Source: Pseudomonas lopnurensis
GTDB taxonomy: Bacteria > Pseudomonadota > Gammaproteobacteria > Pseudomonadales > Pseudomonadaceae
Reading direction: 5' to 3'
Assembly: GCF_015070855.1 (NCBI RefSeq)
Contig: NZ_JADDIX010000070.1
Coordinates: forward strand, 60,378-124,377
DNA length: 64,000 nucleotides
The notes beneath the pieces are model-generated. The model was not told the origin of the DNA and did no database searches. It saw only the letters and a list, made by a program, of their open reading frames with translations. The position numbers were made by a program, and so were the translations under genes. Positions 22,203 to 31,790 of this stretch are shown one piece after another; position 1 is the stretch's first letter, and every line of letters begins with the position of its first letter.

Positions 22203-22505
22203 GGAAGGCCTCCAGAACGCTCTTTATCCTGCCGCATGCTCAGCATGCCGGCGCAGCCGCGCCTCCGACTGGGGACGCTGGCTACTTTTTACAGGTTAGG
22301 CGGCTTGCACAGACTTGATTGCAATCAGCTTTTTCCGAGACGGTGGATGAAGTGACAATCGGTTGGAGAGCCCCGTTGCGCGCAGCCACGGTGGCGTGTG
22401 GCGCGACGCTTTTCGTGCTTGCGCAAGCTCGGCGTTGGAGGATGTTCCCGGAATCGCGGGCAGGCCTTGCGAAGTGCATATACCGCTCTTGTGGAGCCCC
22501 GAGAC
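22203..22505. other. nnrS upstream region
   Basis: No gene is supported here. It contains the FNR-like box at 22315-22328; the rest shows no recognisable element. Confidence 0.6.
22315..22328. promoter_or_regulatory. FNR/DNR-type box of nnrS
   Basis: TTGATTGCAATCAG matches TTGAT-N4-ATCAA at nine of ten fixed positions. It shares its core TTGATTGCAATCA with the nosR box at 31626. Confidence 0.8.
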
Positions 22506-22898
22506 TCAGGATTGCCCTGGCCCTGTCTCTTCAGGAACGGAGCCAGGAAGCGTCGTGCCCATCTCGATGAACCGTGAATGCAGGCGGGGAAGATCATCCT
22601 GGATCGTTCTCCAGACGATTTCCAGATCCACCTTGTCATAGCCATGCGAGAGACGATTGCGCATGGTGTACATGACCTGCCAGGGAAGGTCGTCGTGCTG
22701 GGCGGCAAACGCAGCATCGGCACGCAGAATGTTATTCGATGCCTCGCCGATGACCTCGATGTTGCGGATCACCGCGTCTTGCACCAGCTCGTTATCCAGG
22801 AATCCGGCCTCATCCATGTCCGCTGTATAGCGGTCGATACGCTCCATTGCGTTCAGGATGTGCGCAAGGTAATCCGGTACGCGCAGCGCTTTGCTCAT
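22506..22898 (-). CDS. hepT: HepT-like toxin (HEPN ribonuclease) of an MntA-HepT pair
   Basis: 130 residues, all helical by composition, with the HEPN motif R80-NRLS-H85-GY87 (RNRLSHGY) whose Arg and His form the RNase site and whose Tyr is AMPylated by MntA in studied systems. It overlaps the upstream antitoxin gene by four bases. The last 15 residues (PGSVPEETGPGQS) are outside the family core. Confidence 0.88.
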   Translation of the reverse strand: MSKALRVPDYLAHILNAMERIDRYTADMDEAGFLDNELVQDAVIRNIEVIGEASNNILRADAAFAAQHDDLPWQVMYTMRNRLSHGYDKVDLEIVWRTIQDDLPRLHSRFIEMGTTLPGSVPEETGPGQS

Positions 22899-23185
22899 AC
22901 CGGCACGGCCTCGGCGAGCACTCGATTGCGCAATGCATCAGGCAACGCCTTGGGCGTCAGCACGTCAACCGACACGCCAAGCAGGCGTTGCAGCTCCACC
23001 TGAATGGTGGCCACGTCCATCAGCGTCGTTTCCGCTGTCGGATCGACGAGGATGTCCAGGTCGCTGCTGTCCGTGTCCTGGCCATGCAGGACGGAGCCGA
23101 ATACCCGAGCGTTACGGGCGCGATGGGACTCGACCACCCGCCGGATGGCCGCCCGGTTCAAGTCCAGTGCCTCAGAGGGTCTCAT
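22895..23185 (-). CDS. mntA: MntA-like minimal nucleotidyltransferase antitoxin
   Basis: 96 residues with the nucleotidyltransferase motif G30-S31...S41-D-L-D44 (FGSVLHGQDTDSSDLDILVD). Members AMPylate the partner HepT and neutralise it. The gene precedes and overlaps hepT, the normal order. It sits between nnrS and the nos operon, where a toxin-antitoxin module may have inserted. Confidence 0.88.
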   Translation of the reverse strand: MRPSEALDLNRAAIRRVVESHRARNARVFGSVLHGQDTDSSDLDILVDPTAETTLMDVATIQVELQRLLGVSVDVLTPKALPDALRNRVLAEAVPV

Positions 23186-23313
23186 GCGCCTCCTCCCGTG
23201 CCAGTGCCTCGGCCATCTTCAGCGAGACCAGATCGGCTTTTGCCGGCATTTTATACCTGTACAGCACATGGATATCCACAGTAGCCAACTCCAGGCATGG
23301 CCCCACTCCCGCC

Positions 23314-23469
23314 CTATTTCAGCTCCTTCTCGCCCTCGCTCACCGACTTGCGGAAGCCGCTGATCGCGCTGCCCAGATCGGAGCCCAGACCGCGCAGGCG
23401 CTTGGTGCCGAACAGCATGACGACGATCAGGAGAATGATCAGAAGTTGCCAGACGCTGATACCCATCAT
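23314..23469 (-). CDS. tatE: TatA/E-type translocase protein of the nos operon
   Basis: A 51-residue product too short for usual gene length cut-offs: one hydrophobic helix ([15 protein letters not shown], 7-21), the [14 protein letters not shown] hinge with an amphipathic helix, and a charged tail ending SEGEKELK. This is the TatA/TatE fold. GAGGT lies eight bases before the ATG pair (23466/23469). It follows nosL, the place of tatE in P. stutzeri, and would assist Tat export of NosZ. Confidence 0.9.
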   Translation of the reverse strand: MMGISVWQLLIILLIVVMLFGTKRLRGLGSDLGSAISGFRKSVSEGEKELK

Positions 23470-23505
23470 TGTGCTTACCTCGGATGTGTCGGAGATGATC
23501 GCGGC

Positions 23506-24078
23506 TCAGTGACCCGCGTGTGCGTTGTGTTGCGCGCCGGATGCCTGCCCGTGCATGCCGCCGTGCTGCATGCTCGCCGCTTCCTGCAGCAGAGCCTGAT
23601 CGATTTCCTCGAAGCGCAGGACGCGACCGCCGTGCTCGTCGGCCATGCGCCGGGCGGCCTGCTCTTCGGCGAAGCTCGCCAGCGACGCGCCCATGGCGGC
23701 CTTGAGCGAGGTGCCGACGACATAGTAGGCACTGGTTGCATCGATCAGGTGATTGTCATCGGGCTTTTCCCAAACGCTGCGGCCCATGTCGTGCACATAC
23801 AGCTTGGCGTCGCGCATACGGTTTTCCGGCTGCAGCCACCAGCCGAGCAGCTCGGCGGTGGAGCAGAACTTCCTGACCCCGTCCTTTTCCACCGCCTGGC
23901 CCTTGGGCCCGGCGAAATCGCTGATGATCATGCCACAGACGTGGCATTCGTCCGCGTCGTGAAAGGCCACCGGATCGAGCGCTTGCCGGACCTCCTCCTT
24001 CTCGCCGCAGCCGGCCAGGCCGACGGCGAGCAACAGGGCCAGTAGCGTTCCGGCGCCGATGCGATGCAGTGCGTTCAT
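23506..24078 (-). CDS. nosL: NosL, copper chaperone lipoprotein
   Basis: Outer-membrane-type lipoprotein delivering Cu(I) for the CuZ site of NosZ. 190 residues with lipobox LAGC (Cys24) and the copper-binding CHVCGM at 45-50; DATSAYYVVG and the final domain match the family. The ATG at 24078 has AAGGA upstream; the ATG at 24102 has none. The last 22 residues are rich in His and Met, which may add metal sites. Confidence 0.93.
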   Translation of the reverse strand: MNALHRIGAGTLLALLLAVGLAGCGEKEEVRQALDPVAFHDADECHVCGMIISDFAGPKGQAVEKDGVRKFCSTAELLGWWLQPENRMRDAKLYVHDMGRSVWEKPDDNHLIDATSAYYVVGTSLKAAMGASLASFAEEQAARRMADEHGGRVLRFEEIDQALLQEAASMQHGGMHGQASGAQHNAHAGH

Positions 24079-24107
24079 AGAGGGATTTCCTTTTCGAATC
24101 ATGAAAG

Positions 24108-24938
24108 TCAGGCCAGGCGCCGGCGGAAGATGCCGTAGGCGAGCAGCAGCGAAACGCCGATCCAGGCCAGCAGGCACAGCCAGAGCACCGCGGCCGGCAC
24201 CGGCAGGTCGGCGCCCAGCGACAGCACACCCATGGCACTGCCGCTGCCTTCGAAGCCGGACAGGTTGATCAGGCGGTAAATGTCGGTGGGGTTGAGCAGC
24301 AGCAGCCAGGGCAGCAGTTCCGGGTTGAACTTGCCTTCGCTGAGCACCAGCAGCGCGAGCAGGACCAGATCGAACACCAGCACGAAGAGAAACCACACGC
24401 CGAGCGCCAGCCCCGCGGCGCTGGACTTCTCGTTGACCTTGCCGCTGAGCACATAGGCGAAGGCGAGGAACACCCAGCCGAGCAGCGTCGAGGAAACCAT
24501 GAAGCGGCCGAAGGCCCAGAACAGTAGGCCGAACTCGACGCCATCGACCAGCAGCGCAATGGCCAGCGCCGCACAGCCGAAGCCGATCAGCACCGCCAGG
24601 GCGAGGATCAGCCCGTGGCCGACGAACTTGCCGAGCAGGATCTGCCCGCGCCCCAGCGGATAGGTCAGCAGCAGCATCAGCGTGCCACCCTCGTCCTCGC
24701 CAACAATGGCGTCATAGGCCAGCAACAGCGCGATCAGCGGCATCAGGAAGGTAGCCAGGCTGGCCAGGCTGGCGATGGTCGCCGGGATCGAGGTGAAGCC
24801 CAATTGCCCGGACGCGGCGGCGCCGAGCCAGGCGATGCCCACCGCGAGCACGGCGAAGAGCAGGCTGATGGCGAGCAGCCAGCGGTTGCGCAGGCCGTCG
24901 CTGAGTTCCTTGCGGGCGATGTTCCAGACCTGGTTCAT
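24108..24938 (-). CDS. nosY: NosY, ABC transporter permease for NosZ maturation
   Basis: 276 residues, six transmembrane helices, ABC-2 type permease with the [25 protein letters not shown] loop (in part) that contacts the ATPase. Works with NosF and NosD in assembling the CuZ centre. Overlaps nosF by four bases. Confidence 0.94.
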   Translation of the reverse strand: MNQVWNIARKELSDGLRNRWLLAISLLFAVLAVGIAWLGAAASGQLGFTSIPATIASLASLATFLMPLIALLLAYDAIVGEDEGGTLMLLLTYPLGRGQILLGKFVGHGLILALAVLIGFGCAALAIALLVDGVEFGLLFWAFGRFMVSSTLLGWVFLAFAYVLSGKVNEKSSAAGLALGVWFLFVLVFDLVLLALLVLSEGKFNPELLPWLLLLNPTDIYRLINLSGFEGSGSAMGVLSLGADLPVPAAVLWLCLLAWIGVSLLLAYGIFRRRLA

Positions 24939-25861
24939 GGGCGACCCTCCTGGGCGCGCACGTCACCGGCGCGCTCCATGTAATAGCGGTAGAGGTCTTC
25001 CAGCGACGGCTGGTGGATCTCGATGTCCTCCGGCTCGCTCTCGCCCAGCAGCTGGCGCAGCAACAGCAGCTTGTGGCCGTTGACCGCGACCACCTCCAGG
25101 CTCGATTCGCTGAGGCCACGGGCGCTGTGCCCGGCATCGGTCCAGCGTTGCAGCCAGCTGTCACGCTCGCTGATGCCGCTGGCACGGATGCGCACCGGCA
25201 GCCCGGCTTCGGCACGCAGCTGCGCCAGGCTGCCGGCCGCCTGCAGGCGGCCCTTGGCGAGGATCGCTGCGCGGTTGATGTGCGCCTCGACACCCGGCAG
25301 TACGTGGGAGCAGAGGATGACGCTGGTGCCGCGCTGACGCAGGCGGTCGATCAGCAGGTAGAGATCGCCAGTGGCGATCGGATCGAGGCCCACGGTCGGC
25401 TCGTCGAGCAGCAGCAGGCGGGGTTCGCCGAGCAGCGCCTGGGCCAGGCCGAGGCGTTGGCGCATGCCCTTGGAATAGGTCTTCACCCGCCTATCGGCGG
25501 CATGCGCCAGGCCGACCTGCTCGAGCAGGTCGTCCACCTGGCTCAGCGCCGCGCCCTTCAGGTGGGCGAAATGACGCAGGGTTTCATGGCCGCTCAGTTG
25601 CGGATAGAAGGTCACGTTCTCCGGCAGATAGCCGAGTTGGCGGCGCACCTGCGGATCGTTCGGCGCGCGGCCGAGGACTTTCACCTGGCCCTCGCTCGGC
25701 GCGAGCAGGCCGAGGATCAGCTTCATGCTGGTGGTCTTGCCCGCGCCGTTATGGCCGAACAGCCCCAGCACCTCGCCTTCAGCGAGGTTCAGGTTCAGAT
25801 CGTGCAGCACGGTCATGCTGCCGTAGCGCTGGCTTACGCCCTGGATCTCGACGGCGTTCAT
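24935..25861 (-). CDS. nosF: NosF, ABC transporter ATPase
   Basis: 308 residues with Walker [10 protein letters not shown] (36-44), signature [10 protein letters not shown], and Walker [13 protein letters not shown]. Cytoplasmic motor of the NosDFY complex. Start overlaps the nosD stop by four bases. Confidence 0.95.
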   Translation of the reverse strand: MNAVEIQGVSQRYGSMTVLHDLNLNLAEGEVLGLFGHNGAGKTTSMKLILGLLAPSEGQVKVLGRAPNDPQVRRQLGYLPENVTFYPQLSGHETLRHFAHLKGAALSQVDDLLEQVGLAHAADRRVKTYSKGMRQRLGLAQALLGEPRLLLLDEPTVGLDPIATGDLYLLIDRLRQRGTSVILCSHVLPGVEAHINRAAILAKGRLQAAGSLAQLRAEAGLPVRIRASGISERDSWLQRWTDAGHSARGLSESSLEVVAVNGHKLLLLRQLLGESEPEDIEIHQPSLEDLYRYYMERAGDVRAQEGRP

Positions 25862-27168
25862 GACGTTGGCTCCTGCTTTACGGTAAGGCGTTCTTCGGTG
25901 GGCAGCTTCATCAGCGGATGGCTGTCCTGCACCCCCGGCGCCTTGACCACCGGGAAGGCGCGTTGCACCCAGCGCAGCACCTCGATGCTCGGGCTGTTCA
26001 TCAGCAGGCGCACCTGCGGGTAGAGCCAGAGCAGGCGGTCGACGTTGTCGTTGGGTTCGTAGGCGACATCGCCCAGGCCGTCGTCATTGCGATCCCACCC
26101 CAGGTAATCGCTCCAGTAGTTGCCGCGGCCGTCCACCGACCACTCCTGGGTACGGGTGGCGACATACTTGACCTGCTGGCGGTTGCCGACGAAGGCGTTG
26201 CCGGCGATGCGGTTGTCCTCCGAGCCGGCGGTCAGGTGGATGCCCAGCGAGCTGTTCTCGAAGCGGTTGTTCTCGATGGTGTTGAACAGCGAGTTGTAGA
26301 TGAACAGCGCCTTGCCCTCGCCGCCGCTGATCATGCTGTCGCCGCCGGTGTCGCCACGCTGCACGGCGCTGACGAAGTTGTCCCTGAGCGTCGAGTAGGT
26401 GATGTAGTTCATCAGGATGCCGTAGTTCTGATCCTGCTCGGAGCGGTTGCCGATCACGGTCAGCTTGCGGCTCTGCATCAGGGCGTAACCGGTGCGGGTG
26501 CGGCGGGTGATGTTGCCGATCACGCTGTTGTCGTTGGCGAACATGTAGTGCACGCCATAGCGCAGGTCCTCGAGGACGTTGCCTTCGAGGTGGTTGCCGT
26601 TCGAGGTGTCGATGTAGATGCCGTCGCGGGTATCGCGGACGTAGTTGCCGATGATCCGCGCCCCGCTCACGGCATACAGGTGGATGCCGTTGCCACGGTC
26701 CTGGGAGCGCACCGAGGGGTCGCCCACGATGTGGTTGCCGCGCAGCTCGACATCGCGGGAGCCATCGACCCAGATACCGAAGCCGGGGCCTTCGAGGTGG
26801 TTGTCGCGGATCACCGCGCCATGGGCCCCGGAGCCGATGAACACGGCCGAGTTCATTTCGGTCAGGTCGCGCCCCCAGTCGAGCAGGGTGCAGCCTTCGA
26901 CGGTCACGCCAGGCGCGCCGATGGCCAGCGCGTTGCCGACGCCCTGCGCACGAATGATCGCCCCGGGCTCGCAGCGCAGTTGCAGCGGCTGGTCGATACT
27001 GAACTGTCCGGAGTACTCACCGGCGGGAAGCCGCCAGCGGGCATCACCCTCTGCCACGAGCGGCAGCGCGGTGATCGGTTGCGGCGCCGCCTGGGCCGCG
27101 CCGCCGAGAAACAGGAGCACCAGAAGTGCCAAGGGGTGGAGCGATTCGAGCGCCTGAGGTCTGGGCAC
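25858..27168 (-). CDS. nosD: NosD, periplasmic copper-site maturation protein
   Basis: 436 residues: signal peptide ending AAQA, then a right-handed beta-helix of repeated N-x-I/V...N units ([28 protein letters not shown]), as in NosD, which receives copper from NosL and engages NosZ. I chose a GTG start at 27168 (AAGG upstream; compact signal peptide). An ATG at 27210 is possible and would add 14 residues. Confidence 0.92.
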   Translation of the reverse strand: MPRPQALESLHPLALLVLLFLGGAAQAAPQPITALPLVAEGDARWRLPAGEYSGQFSIDQPLQLRCEPGAIIRAQGVGNALAIGAPGVTVEGCTLLDWGRDLTEMNSAVFIGSGAHGAVIRDNHLEGPGFGIWVDGSRDVELRGNHIVGDPSVRSQDRGNGIHLYAVSGARIIGNYVRDTRDGIYIDTSNGNHLEGNVLEDLRYGVHYMFANDNSVIGNITRRTRTGYALMQSRKLTVIGNRSEQDQNYGILMNYITYSTLRDNFVSAVQRGDTGGDSMISGGEGKALFIYNSLFNTIENNRFENSSLGIHLTAGSEDNRIAGNAFVGNRQQVKYVATRTQEWSVDGRGNYWSDYLGWDRNDDGLGDVAYEPNDNVDRLLWLYPQVRLLMNSPSIEVLRWVQRAFPVVKAPGVQDSHPLMKLPTEERLTVKQEPTS

Positions 27169-27236
27169 TGCGTTTACCTTCTTTCTATCCGCTGGCTTGC
27201 GTATGCACATCTTTCGCAGCCCCTGTAGCAATTTGT

Positions 27237-27270
27237 AAGGAGCCGGCTTGCCGGCGATCAGCCAGGCAAA
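27237..27270. repeat. Short REP-like element in the nosZ-nosD gap
   Basis: GGAGCCGGCTTGCCGGCGAT at 27241-27260 is a small palindromic element; a close relative is at 45831-45852, and an inverse one is near 34899-34914. The nosZ-nosD gap of 235 bases holds no gene. Confidence 0.6.
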
Positions 27271-27364
27271 AAAGCATCGCCGACAAGGACTCGGCGTCCC
27301 CCAGGCTCCTGCAGGTTCGGTTGGCAGACCGCAGCGCTTGCCGGTCTCCATCCTCTGGAGAGAA

Positions 27365-27383
27365 CCGCAGCCATAGGCTGCGG
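27365..27383 (-). terminator. Hairpin after nosZ
   Basis: CCGCAGCC-ATA-GGCTGCGG is an 8-bp stem with a three-base loop 21 bases beyond the nosZ stop. No run of T follows; it may protect the nosZ mRNA end or reduce transcription into nosDFYL. Confidence 0.6.
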
Positions 27384-27403
27384 CTCCCTTGCCCAGGCAG
27401 GAT

Positions 27404-29317
27404 TCAGGCCGGCTCGACCATCATGCGGCCGACCATCTCCATGTGCAGCGCGTGGCAGAACCAGCTGCAGTAGTACCAGTGCAGTCCCGGCTTGTCGGCG
27501 ACGAAGGTCACCGAGGAGGTCTGCTGCGGGCTGATCTCCATGCTCACACCGTGGTTGACCATGACGAAGCCGTGGGACACGTCCTCGATCTGGTCGATGT
27601 TGGTGATGACCACGGTGACCTCATCGCCCTGCTTGACGGTGAACTCCTGCACGCCGTAGCTGGGCGCCATCGAGGTCATGTAGACGCGTACCTTGTTGCC
27701 GTCGCGGATGACCTTGTTGTCGGTCTCCAGGTTGATGCCGTCCTTCTTCGCCATGGCCACGGTGCCGGCGAAGAACGGGTCGTTGCGATCCCAGATCTTC
27801 TTGGTCTTGATCTGGTCGCGACGGGCCATGATGCAGTCGTGCGGCTCGGCGTAGGTCGGGCCGTCGTGGACCAGCTTCATCTCCTCGCCGGAGATGTCGA
27901 TCAGTTGGTCGTTTTCCGGGTGCAGCGGGCCGGTCGGCAGGAAGCGGTCCTTGCCGAACTTGCACAGCGCCACCAGCCACTTGCCATCGGCTTCGCTGGT
28001 TTCGCAGAGCGAAGCGTGCAGGTGCCCTGGCTGGTAATGCACATCGAGCTTCTGCTTGATGTAGTTGACCTTCTCGCCGTTGTAGGCGCGCACCGCGTCG
28101 GCCATGTTCCACTTGACCACCTGGCTGTCGATGAACACGGTGGTGTAGGCATTGCCGCGACCGTCGAAGGTGGTGTGCAGCGGGCCGAGGCCCAGTTCCA
28201 CTTCGGCGGCGATGGTGTCGCGCGGGTCCTTGAGCTTGCCGGCGAACAGGTCCGGCAGCTTGGCGATCTCGATCATCGATACGGTCGGCGAGAGCTTGCC
28301 ATTGGCGATGAAGTACTTGCCGTCGGACGAGGTGTTGCAGCCATGCGGGTTCTTCGGCACCGGGATGTAGCGGGTGAACGGGCTGTCCTTCTCGGCCTTC
28401 TTGCGGCCATCGAGCACCGGCACCTTGGAGTCGCCGAGGGTGATGAACTTGCCGGCCTTGACCGCCTTCTCCGCTGCCTCGATGTCGAACACCACGACCC
28501 AGTCGCGCTCGTTGCGCATCATGCCGCCGAGGTCGTAGGCCTTTTCCGAGTTGTAGCAGGTGGCAGCGGTGAAGCGGCCGGTGTAGTCGGCATCGGTATT
28601 GTCCAGGTTGCCGTCGACGATGATCTGGAAGGCCATCTCCATCTTTTCGGCATCGATGACGTTGTACATGGTGTAGCTGTTTTCATCCTGCAGGTCGAAG
28701 ACCTTGCCGTCGTTCGGGTGCGGAATGACGAATTCGGCGTTGGCGAACACGTACTGGGTGTGCGGCACCTTCTGCAGGCGCAGGCCGTGGATGGCCTGGC
28801 AGTTCGGTACGGTGATCATCTTGTCGCACTTCATGATATCCAGACGGATACGCGCGACGCGGGTGTTGGCCTTGTCGTTGATGAACAGGTACTTGCCGTC
28901 GTACTTGCCGTCGGTCATGGAGATGTGCGGGTGGTGGCAGTCGCCGTTGAGGAACTTGGCGCTGTCGCCCATGATCGCGCGGCTTTCGTTGGTCAGGCCC
29001 CAGCCGGTGGCGGAGTCGACGTTGAACACCGGGATGCGCATCAGCTCGCGCATCGACGGGATGCCCATCACGCGCACTTCGCCCTGGTGGCCGCCGCTCC
29101 AGAAGCCGTAGTAGTCGTCCAGGTCGCCCGGCGCGACGTGGATGTTCTGCCGCGCGTCCTTGACCGCCGCGGCCCAGGATTCGCGGCTCATCACCGCGCC
29201 ACCGAAGGCAGTGGCGGCAACGGCCGCGCCGGTCATCGCGCTGGCGCCGAGGAAGCCGCGACGGCTCATGCCGCCCTTTTCCAGCACCTCGGGATGGTTC
29301 TTGCTCTTGTCACTCAT
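27404..29317 (-). CDS. nosZ: NosZ, nitrous oxide reductase
   Basis: Periplasmic copper enzyme reducing N2O to N2. The 637-residue precursor has a Tat signal (SRRGFLG at 18-24), the seven-bladed propeller that carries CuZ histidines (HHPHISMTDGKYDG, HGLRLQKVPHTQ, NPHGCNTSSDG), and a C-terminal cupredoxin domain with CuA ligands C617-SWF-C621-HALH625-ME-M628. The Tat signal and propeller mark it as clade I. Confidence 0.98.
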   Translation of the reverse strand: MSDKSKNHPEVLEKGGMSRRGFLGASAMTGAAVAATAFGGAVMSRESWAAAVKDARQNIHVAPGDLDDYYGFWSGGHQGEVRVMGIPSMRELMRIPVFNVDSATGWGLTNESRAIMGDSAKFLNGDCHHPHISMTDGKYDGKYLFINDKANTRVARIRLDIMKCDKMITVPNCQAIHGLRLQKVPHTQYVFANAEFVIPHPNDGKVFDLQDENSYTMYNVIDAEKMEMAFQIIVDGNLDNTDADYTGRFTAATCYNSEKAYDLGGMMRNERDWVVVFDIEAAEKAVKAGKFITLGDSKVPVLDGRKKAEKDSPFTRYIPVPKNPHGCNTSSDGKYFIANGKLSPTVSMIEIAKLPDLFAGKLKDPRDTIAAEVELGLGPLHTTFDGRGNAYTTVFIDSQVVKWNMADAVRAYNGEKVNYIKQKLDVHYQPGHLHASLCETSEADGKWLVALCKFGKDRFLPTGPLHPENDQLIDISGEEMKLVHDGPTYAEPHDCIMARRDQIKTKKIWDRNDPFFAGTVAMAKKDGINLETDNKVIRDGNKVRVYMTSMAPSYGVQEFTVKQGDEVTVVITNIDQIEDVSHGFVMVNHGVSMEISPQQTSSVTFVADKPGLHWYYCSWFCHALHMEMVGRMMVEPA

Positions 29318-29384
29318 GGGGTTTCGCTCCTTTGGGACATCTGCTTCAAATACATCGGTCGAGCACCTCGCCAGCGGCGACGGC

Positions 29385-31562
29385 TCAGGGTTCCACTACC
29401 TGCACCACGGGGATCAGCGACGGGTCGGCCGGCGCCTTCTTGCCGCGCTTGGCGCGCTTGTTCTTCAGGATCAGCGGCGGGCACTTGTTTTCGTTGTGAT
29501 AGGTCATCTGGCAGTCCAGGCAGTAGTGGCACTCGTTGTGATTGATGTGCCCGTCCGGGTGGATGGCCTGGATCTCGCATTCCTTGGCGCACAGCTGGCA
29601 GGGGCTGCCGCATTCCGGGCGGCGCTTGAGCCAGTCGAACAGGCGGACCTTGCTGCTGATCGACAGCGCCGCACCCAGCGGGCAGACGTAGCGGCAGTAC
29701 ACCTTGCGGGTGAAGAGGTTGATCACCAGCAGGAACAGCGCGTAGGCGACGAACCACCACTGGCGGTCGAACTTGAGGGTGATGGCGGTCTTGAACGGCT
29801 CCACCTCGGCGGCCTTCTCGGCCAGCATCATCGACTCCAGGGAGATGCCGAACAGCACCAGCAGGACGATGTACTTGATCGCCCAGAGCCGCTCGTGCAC
29901 GGCGAAGGGCAGCTCGTATTGCGGAATCTTCAGCTTGCGGGCGGCCTCGTTGATCAGCTCCTGCAACGCACCGAAGGGGCACAGCCAGCCGCAGAACACG
30001 CCGCGGCCCCAGAGCAGGATGCTGGCGGCGGTGAAGGTCCAGATGATGAAGATCAGCGGATCGGAGAGGAACAGCTCCCAGCGGAAGTCCTGGAACAGCG
30101 CATGCACGAAGGTCAGCACGTTGACCACCGACAACTGCCCCAGCGCGTACCAGCCGATGAACACCACGGTGAAGACCAGGTAGCCGCGACGCAGCCAGTG
30201 CAGGAATTGCGGCTTCTGGGTGAAGGTGTCCTGCAGGAACAGGATGACCGTCAGCAGGCCCAGCGCCGCGAGGATCACGCCGATCTGGAACGACTTCTGG
30301 TACCAGATGCTGACCCACAGCGGGCGGTTGGCTTCCTCGATGGCGGCCAGTTCCTCGGCAGTCGGCTGGGGGCGCTCGATGTACTGCTCGGGCATCTGAT
30401 ACGGCAGTTCGAAGCTGGTGAACATGCCGCTGACCGGACCGGTCTGGCGCCGCACCAGCAGCTCCAGCGTCCAGGGCGAGCCGGGGTCGAACGCGGCCTG
30501 TTCGCGGACGACGAACACCGCCATCTCGCTGAAATCCGGAATGCCGTCGGCGTACACATCGTCCAGGCGCTGGAAGTCCATGTCGCGGAAGCTGATGACG
30601 TTGCCGAACTGGCGCAGCTGGACCCGATCGAAGATGCCGCCGCGCACGTAGCCCGAGCCCTTGAACGAGTATTCGCCGCTGGCCATCACCGCGACGGCGT
30701 GCTCGCCGGGCTTGAGCGCGTCCATCAGCGTGCGGTAGTGCGCATCGCCGAGCAGCGCGCGGCCGATGCTCGGCGGATTGAGATGGGTGGCGTAGAGGTC
30801 GATGAAGGTGTCCTGCACCTCATCGGCCGCGGCCTCGTCGATGCCTTCGGCCTCGGTGCCCTTGAACGCCTGGTCGATGTCGCCCTTGGTCAGGTGCAGG
30901 CGGCGGATCGCGCCGTTGCCGGTCAGGTCGCTCCAGGTCGCAGGCTGGTAGTAATCCTCGCGGACGGTCGCCGGCTTCTGCGCAATGCCGGCGTTGTCTT
31001 CCACCAGCCCCAGCGATACCGCGACGTCGTGGGCGGCGCGCATGACGATCTCGTTGACCACCATCACCGTGACGGTGGCACCGGTGACTGCATCGATGGT
31101 GACCGCATTCTCGTCCCGGGAACGGCCGACCACGACGCGCTGATCGACCCTGATGCCCTGGTACTTGGCATTGAACGCGTGCAGCTCTGCTTCGGGAATG
31201 CCGATCAGCAGGATCGGCTCATGGTGTTCGAGCACGTAGGCATCGACGATCACACCCTGCGGATCGAGCAGCACCTGCATGTTGATCGGCTTGCCGGAAT
31301 AGGCGGGGATATCCACCACGTTGATGGACTGGAAGGCGTAGCCGAGTATCTCGTCACCCTTGCTGATGGTGCGGACCTGGTAGTCGCCCTCGGCCACCGA
31401 GAGGCTGGCACCGGGAAAGAACTTGTCGAGGCGCTGCTGTTCGGCCTGGTATTCCCTGGCCTGCAGCGGCAACGCGCAGAACGCCAGGGCCAGAACGATA
31501 AGAAGGCCCTTGGCCCAGGCGCGTAGAACACCGGACAGCGACCAGAACTCGCGGGGAGCCAT
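29385..31562 (-). CDS. nosR: NosR, membrane flavo-iron-sulfur regulator/electron donor of NosZ
   Basis: 725 residues: signal helix, periplasmic FMN-binding domain (covalent flavin motif TGATVT), about five transmembrane helices with CGWLCPFGAL and CRYVCPLGAA (NapH-like CxxxCP), and a cytoplasmic two [4Fe-4S] tail (CGSPCQLCAKEC, CHYCLDCQ...CPP). Needed for nos expression and NosZ activity. The ATG at 31562 has AGGTGG upstream; the ATG at 31598 does not. First gene of nosRZDFYL-tatE. Confidence 0.95.
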   Translation of the reverse strand: MAPREFWSLSGVLRAWAKGLLIVLALAFCALPLQAREYQAEQQRLDKFFPGASLSVAEGDYQVRTISKGDEILGYAFQSINVVDIPAYSGKPINMQVLLDPQGVIVDAYVLEHHEPILLIGIPEAELHAFNAKYQGIRVDQRVVVGRSRDENAVTIDAVTGATVTVMVVNEIVMRAAHDVAVSLGLVEDNAGIAQKPATVREDYYQPATWSDLTGNGAIRRLHLTKGDIDQAFKGTEAEGIDEAAADEVQDTFIDLYATHLNPPSIGRALLGDAHYRTLMDALKPGEHAVAVMASGEYSFKGSGYVRGGIFDRVQLRQFGNVISFRDMDFQRLDDVYADGIPDFSEMAVFVVREQAAFDPGSPWTLELLVRRQTGPVSGMFTSFELPYQMPEQYIERPQPTAEELAAIEEANRPLWVSIWYQKSFQIGVILAALGLLTVILFLQDTFTQKPQFLHWLRRGYLVFTVVFIGWYALGQLSVVNVLTFVHALFQDFRWELFLSDPLIFIIWTFTAASILLWGRGVFCGWLCPFGALQELINEAARKLKIPQYELPFAVHERLWAIKYIVLLVLFGISLESMMLAEKAAEVEPFKTAITLKFDRQWWFVAYALFLLVINLFTRKVYCRYVCPLGAALSISSKVRLFDWLKRRPECGSPCQLCAKECEIQAIHPDGHINHNECHYCLDCQMTYHNENKCPPLILKNKRAKRGKKAPADPSLIPVVQVVEP

Positions 31563-31625
31563 CAAACCACCTGCTTGCACTATTGATGTGGCTCGCATGG
31601 TAGGAGAGCGCCCAGTCGATCCCCC

Positions 31626-31639
31626 TTGATTGCAATCAA
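31626..31639. promoter_or_regulatory. FNR/DNR-type box of nosR
   Basis: TTGATTGCAATCAA is a perfect FNR-type palindrome 63 bases upstream of the nosR start. Confidence 0.9.
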
Positions 31640-31790
31640 GGACGCCTCCGGCGGCCGCTTTCGTTGGCTTATGTCAAAGAAACGCCCTGCCCCCCGAACG
31701 AAGTGGGCGGGGCGGGGCGGTGATGGATGATGAGCGTGGGGCGCTGCCTGCGCGCTCCGGGCAGAGGCGCAGGCAGCGGAGACGGCGCGT

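Noticed and set aside
22329-22505. Small protein between nnrS and hepT
   Set aside because: Frames at 22319-22570 and 22325-22723 have no start support or family features.
23172-23252. A short minus-strand frame (about 25 codons, MPAKADLVSLKMAEALAREE...) overlapping the mntA start
   Set aside because: No ribosome-site support or family match, and it runs into mntA out of frame; probably chance or a leader.
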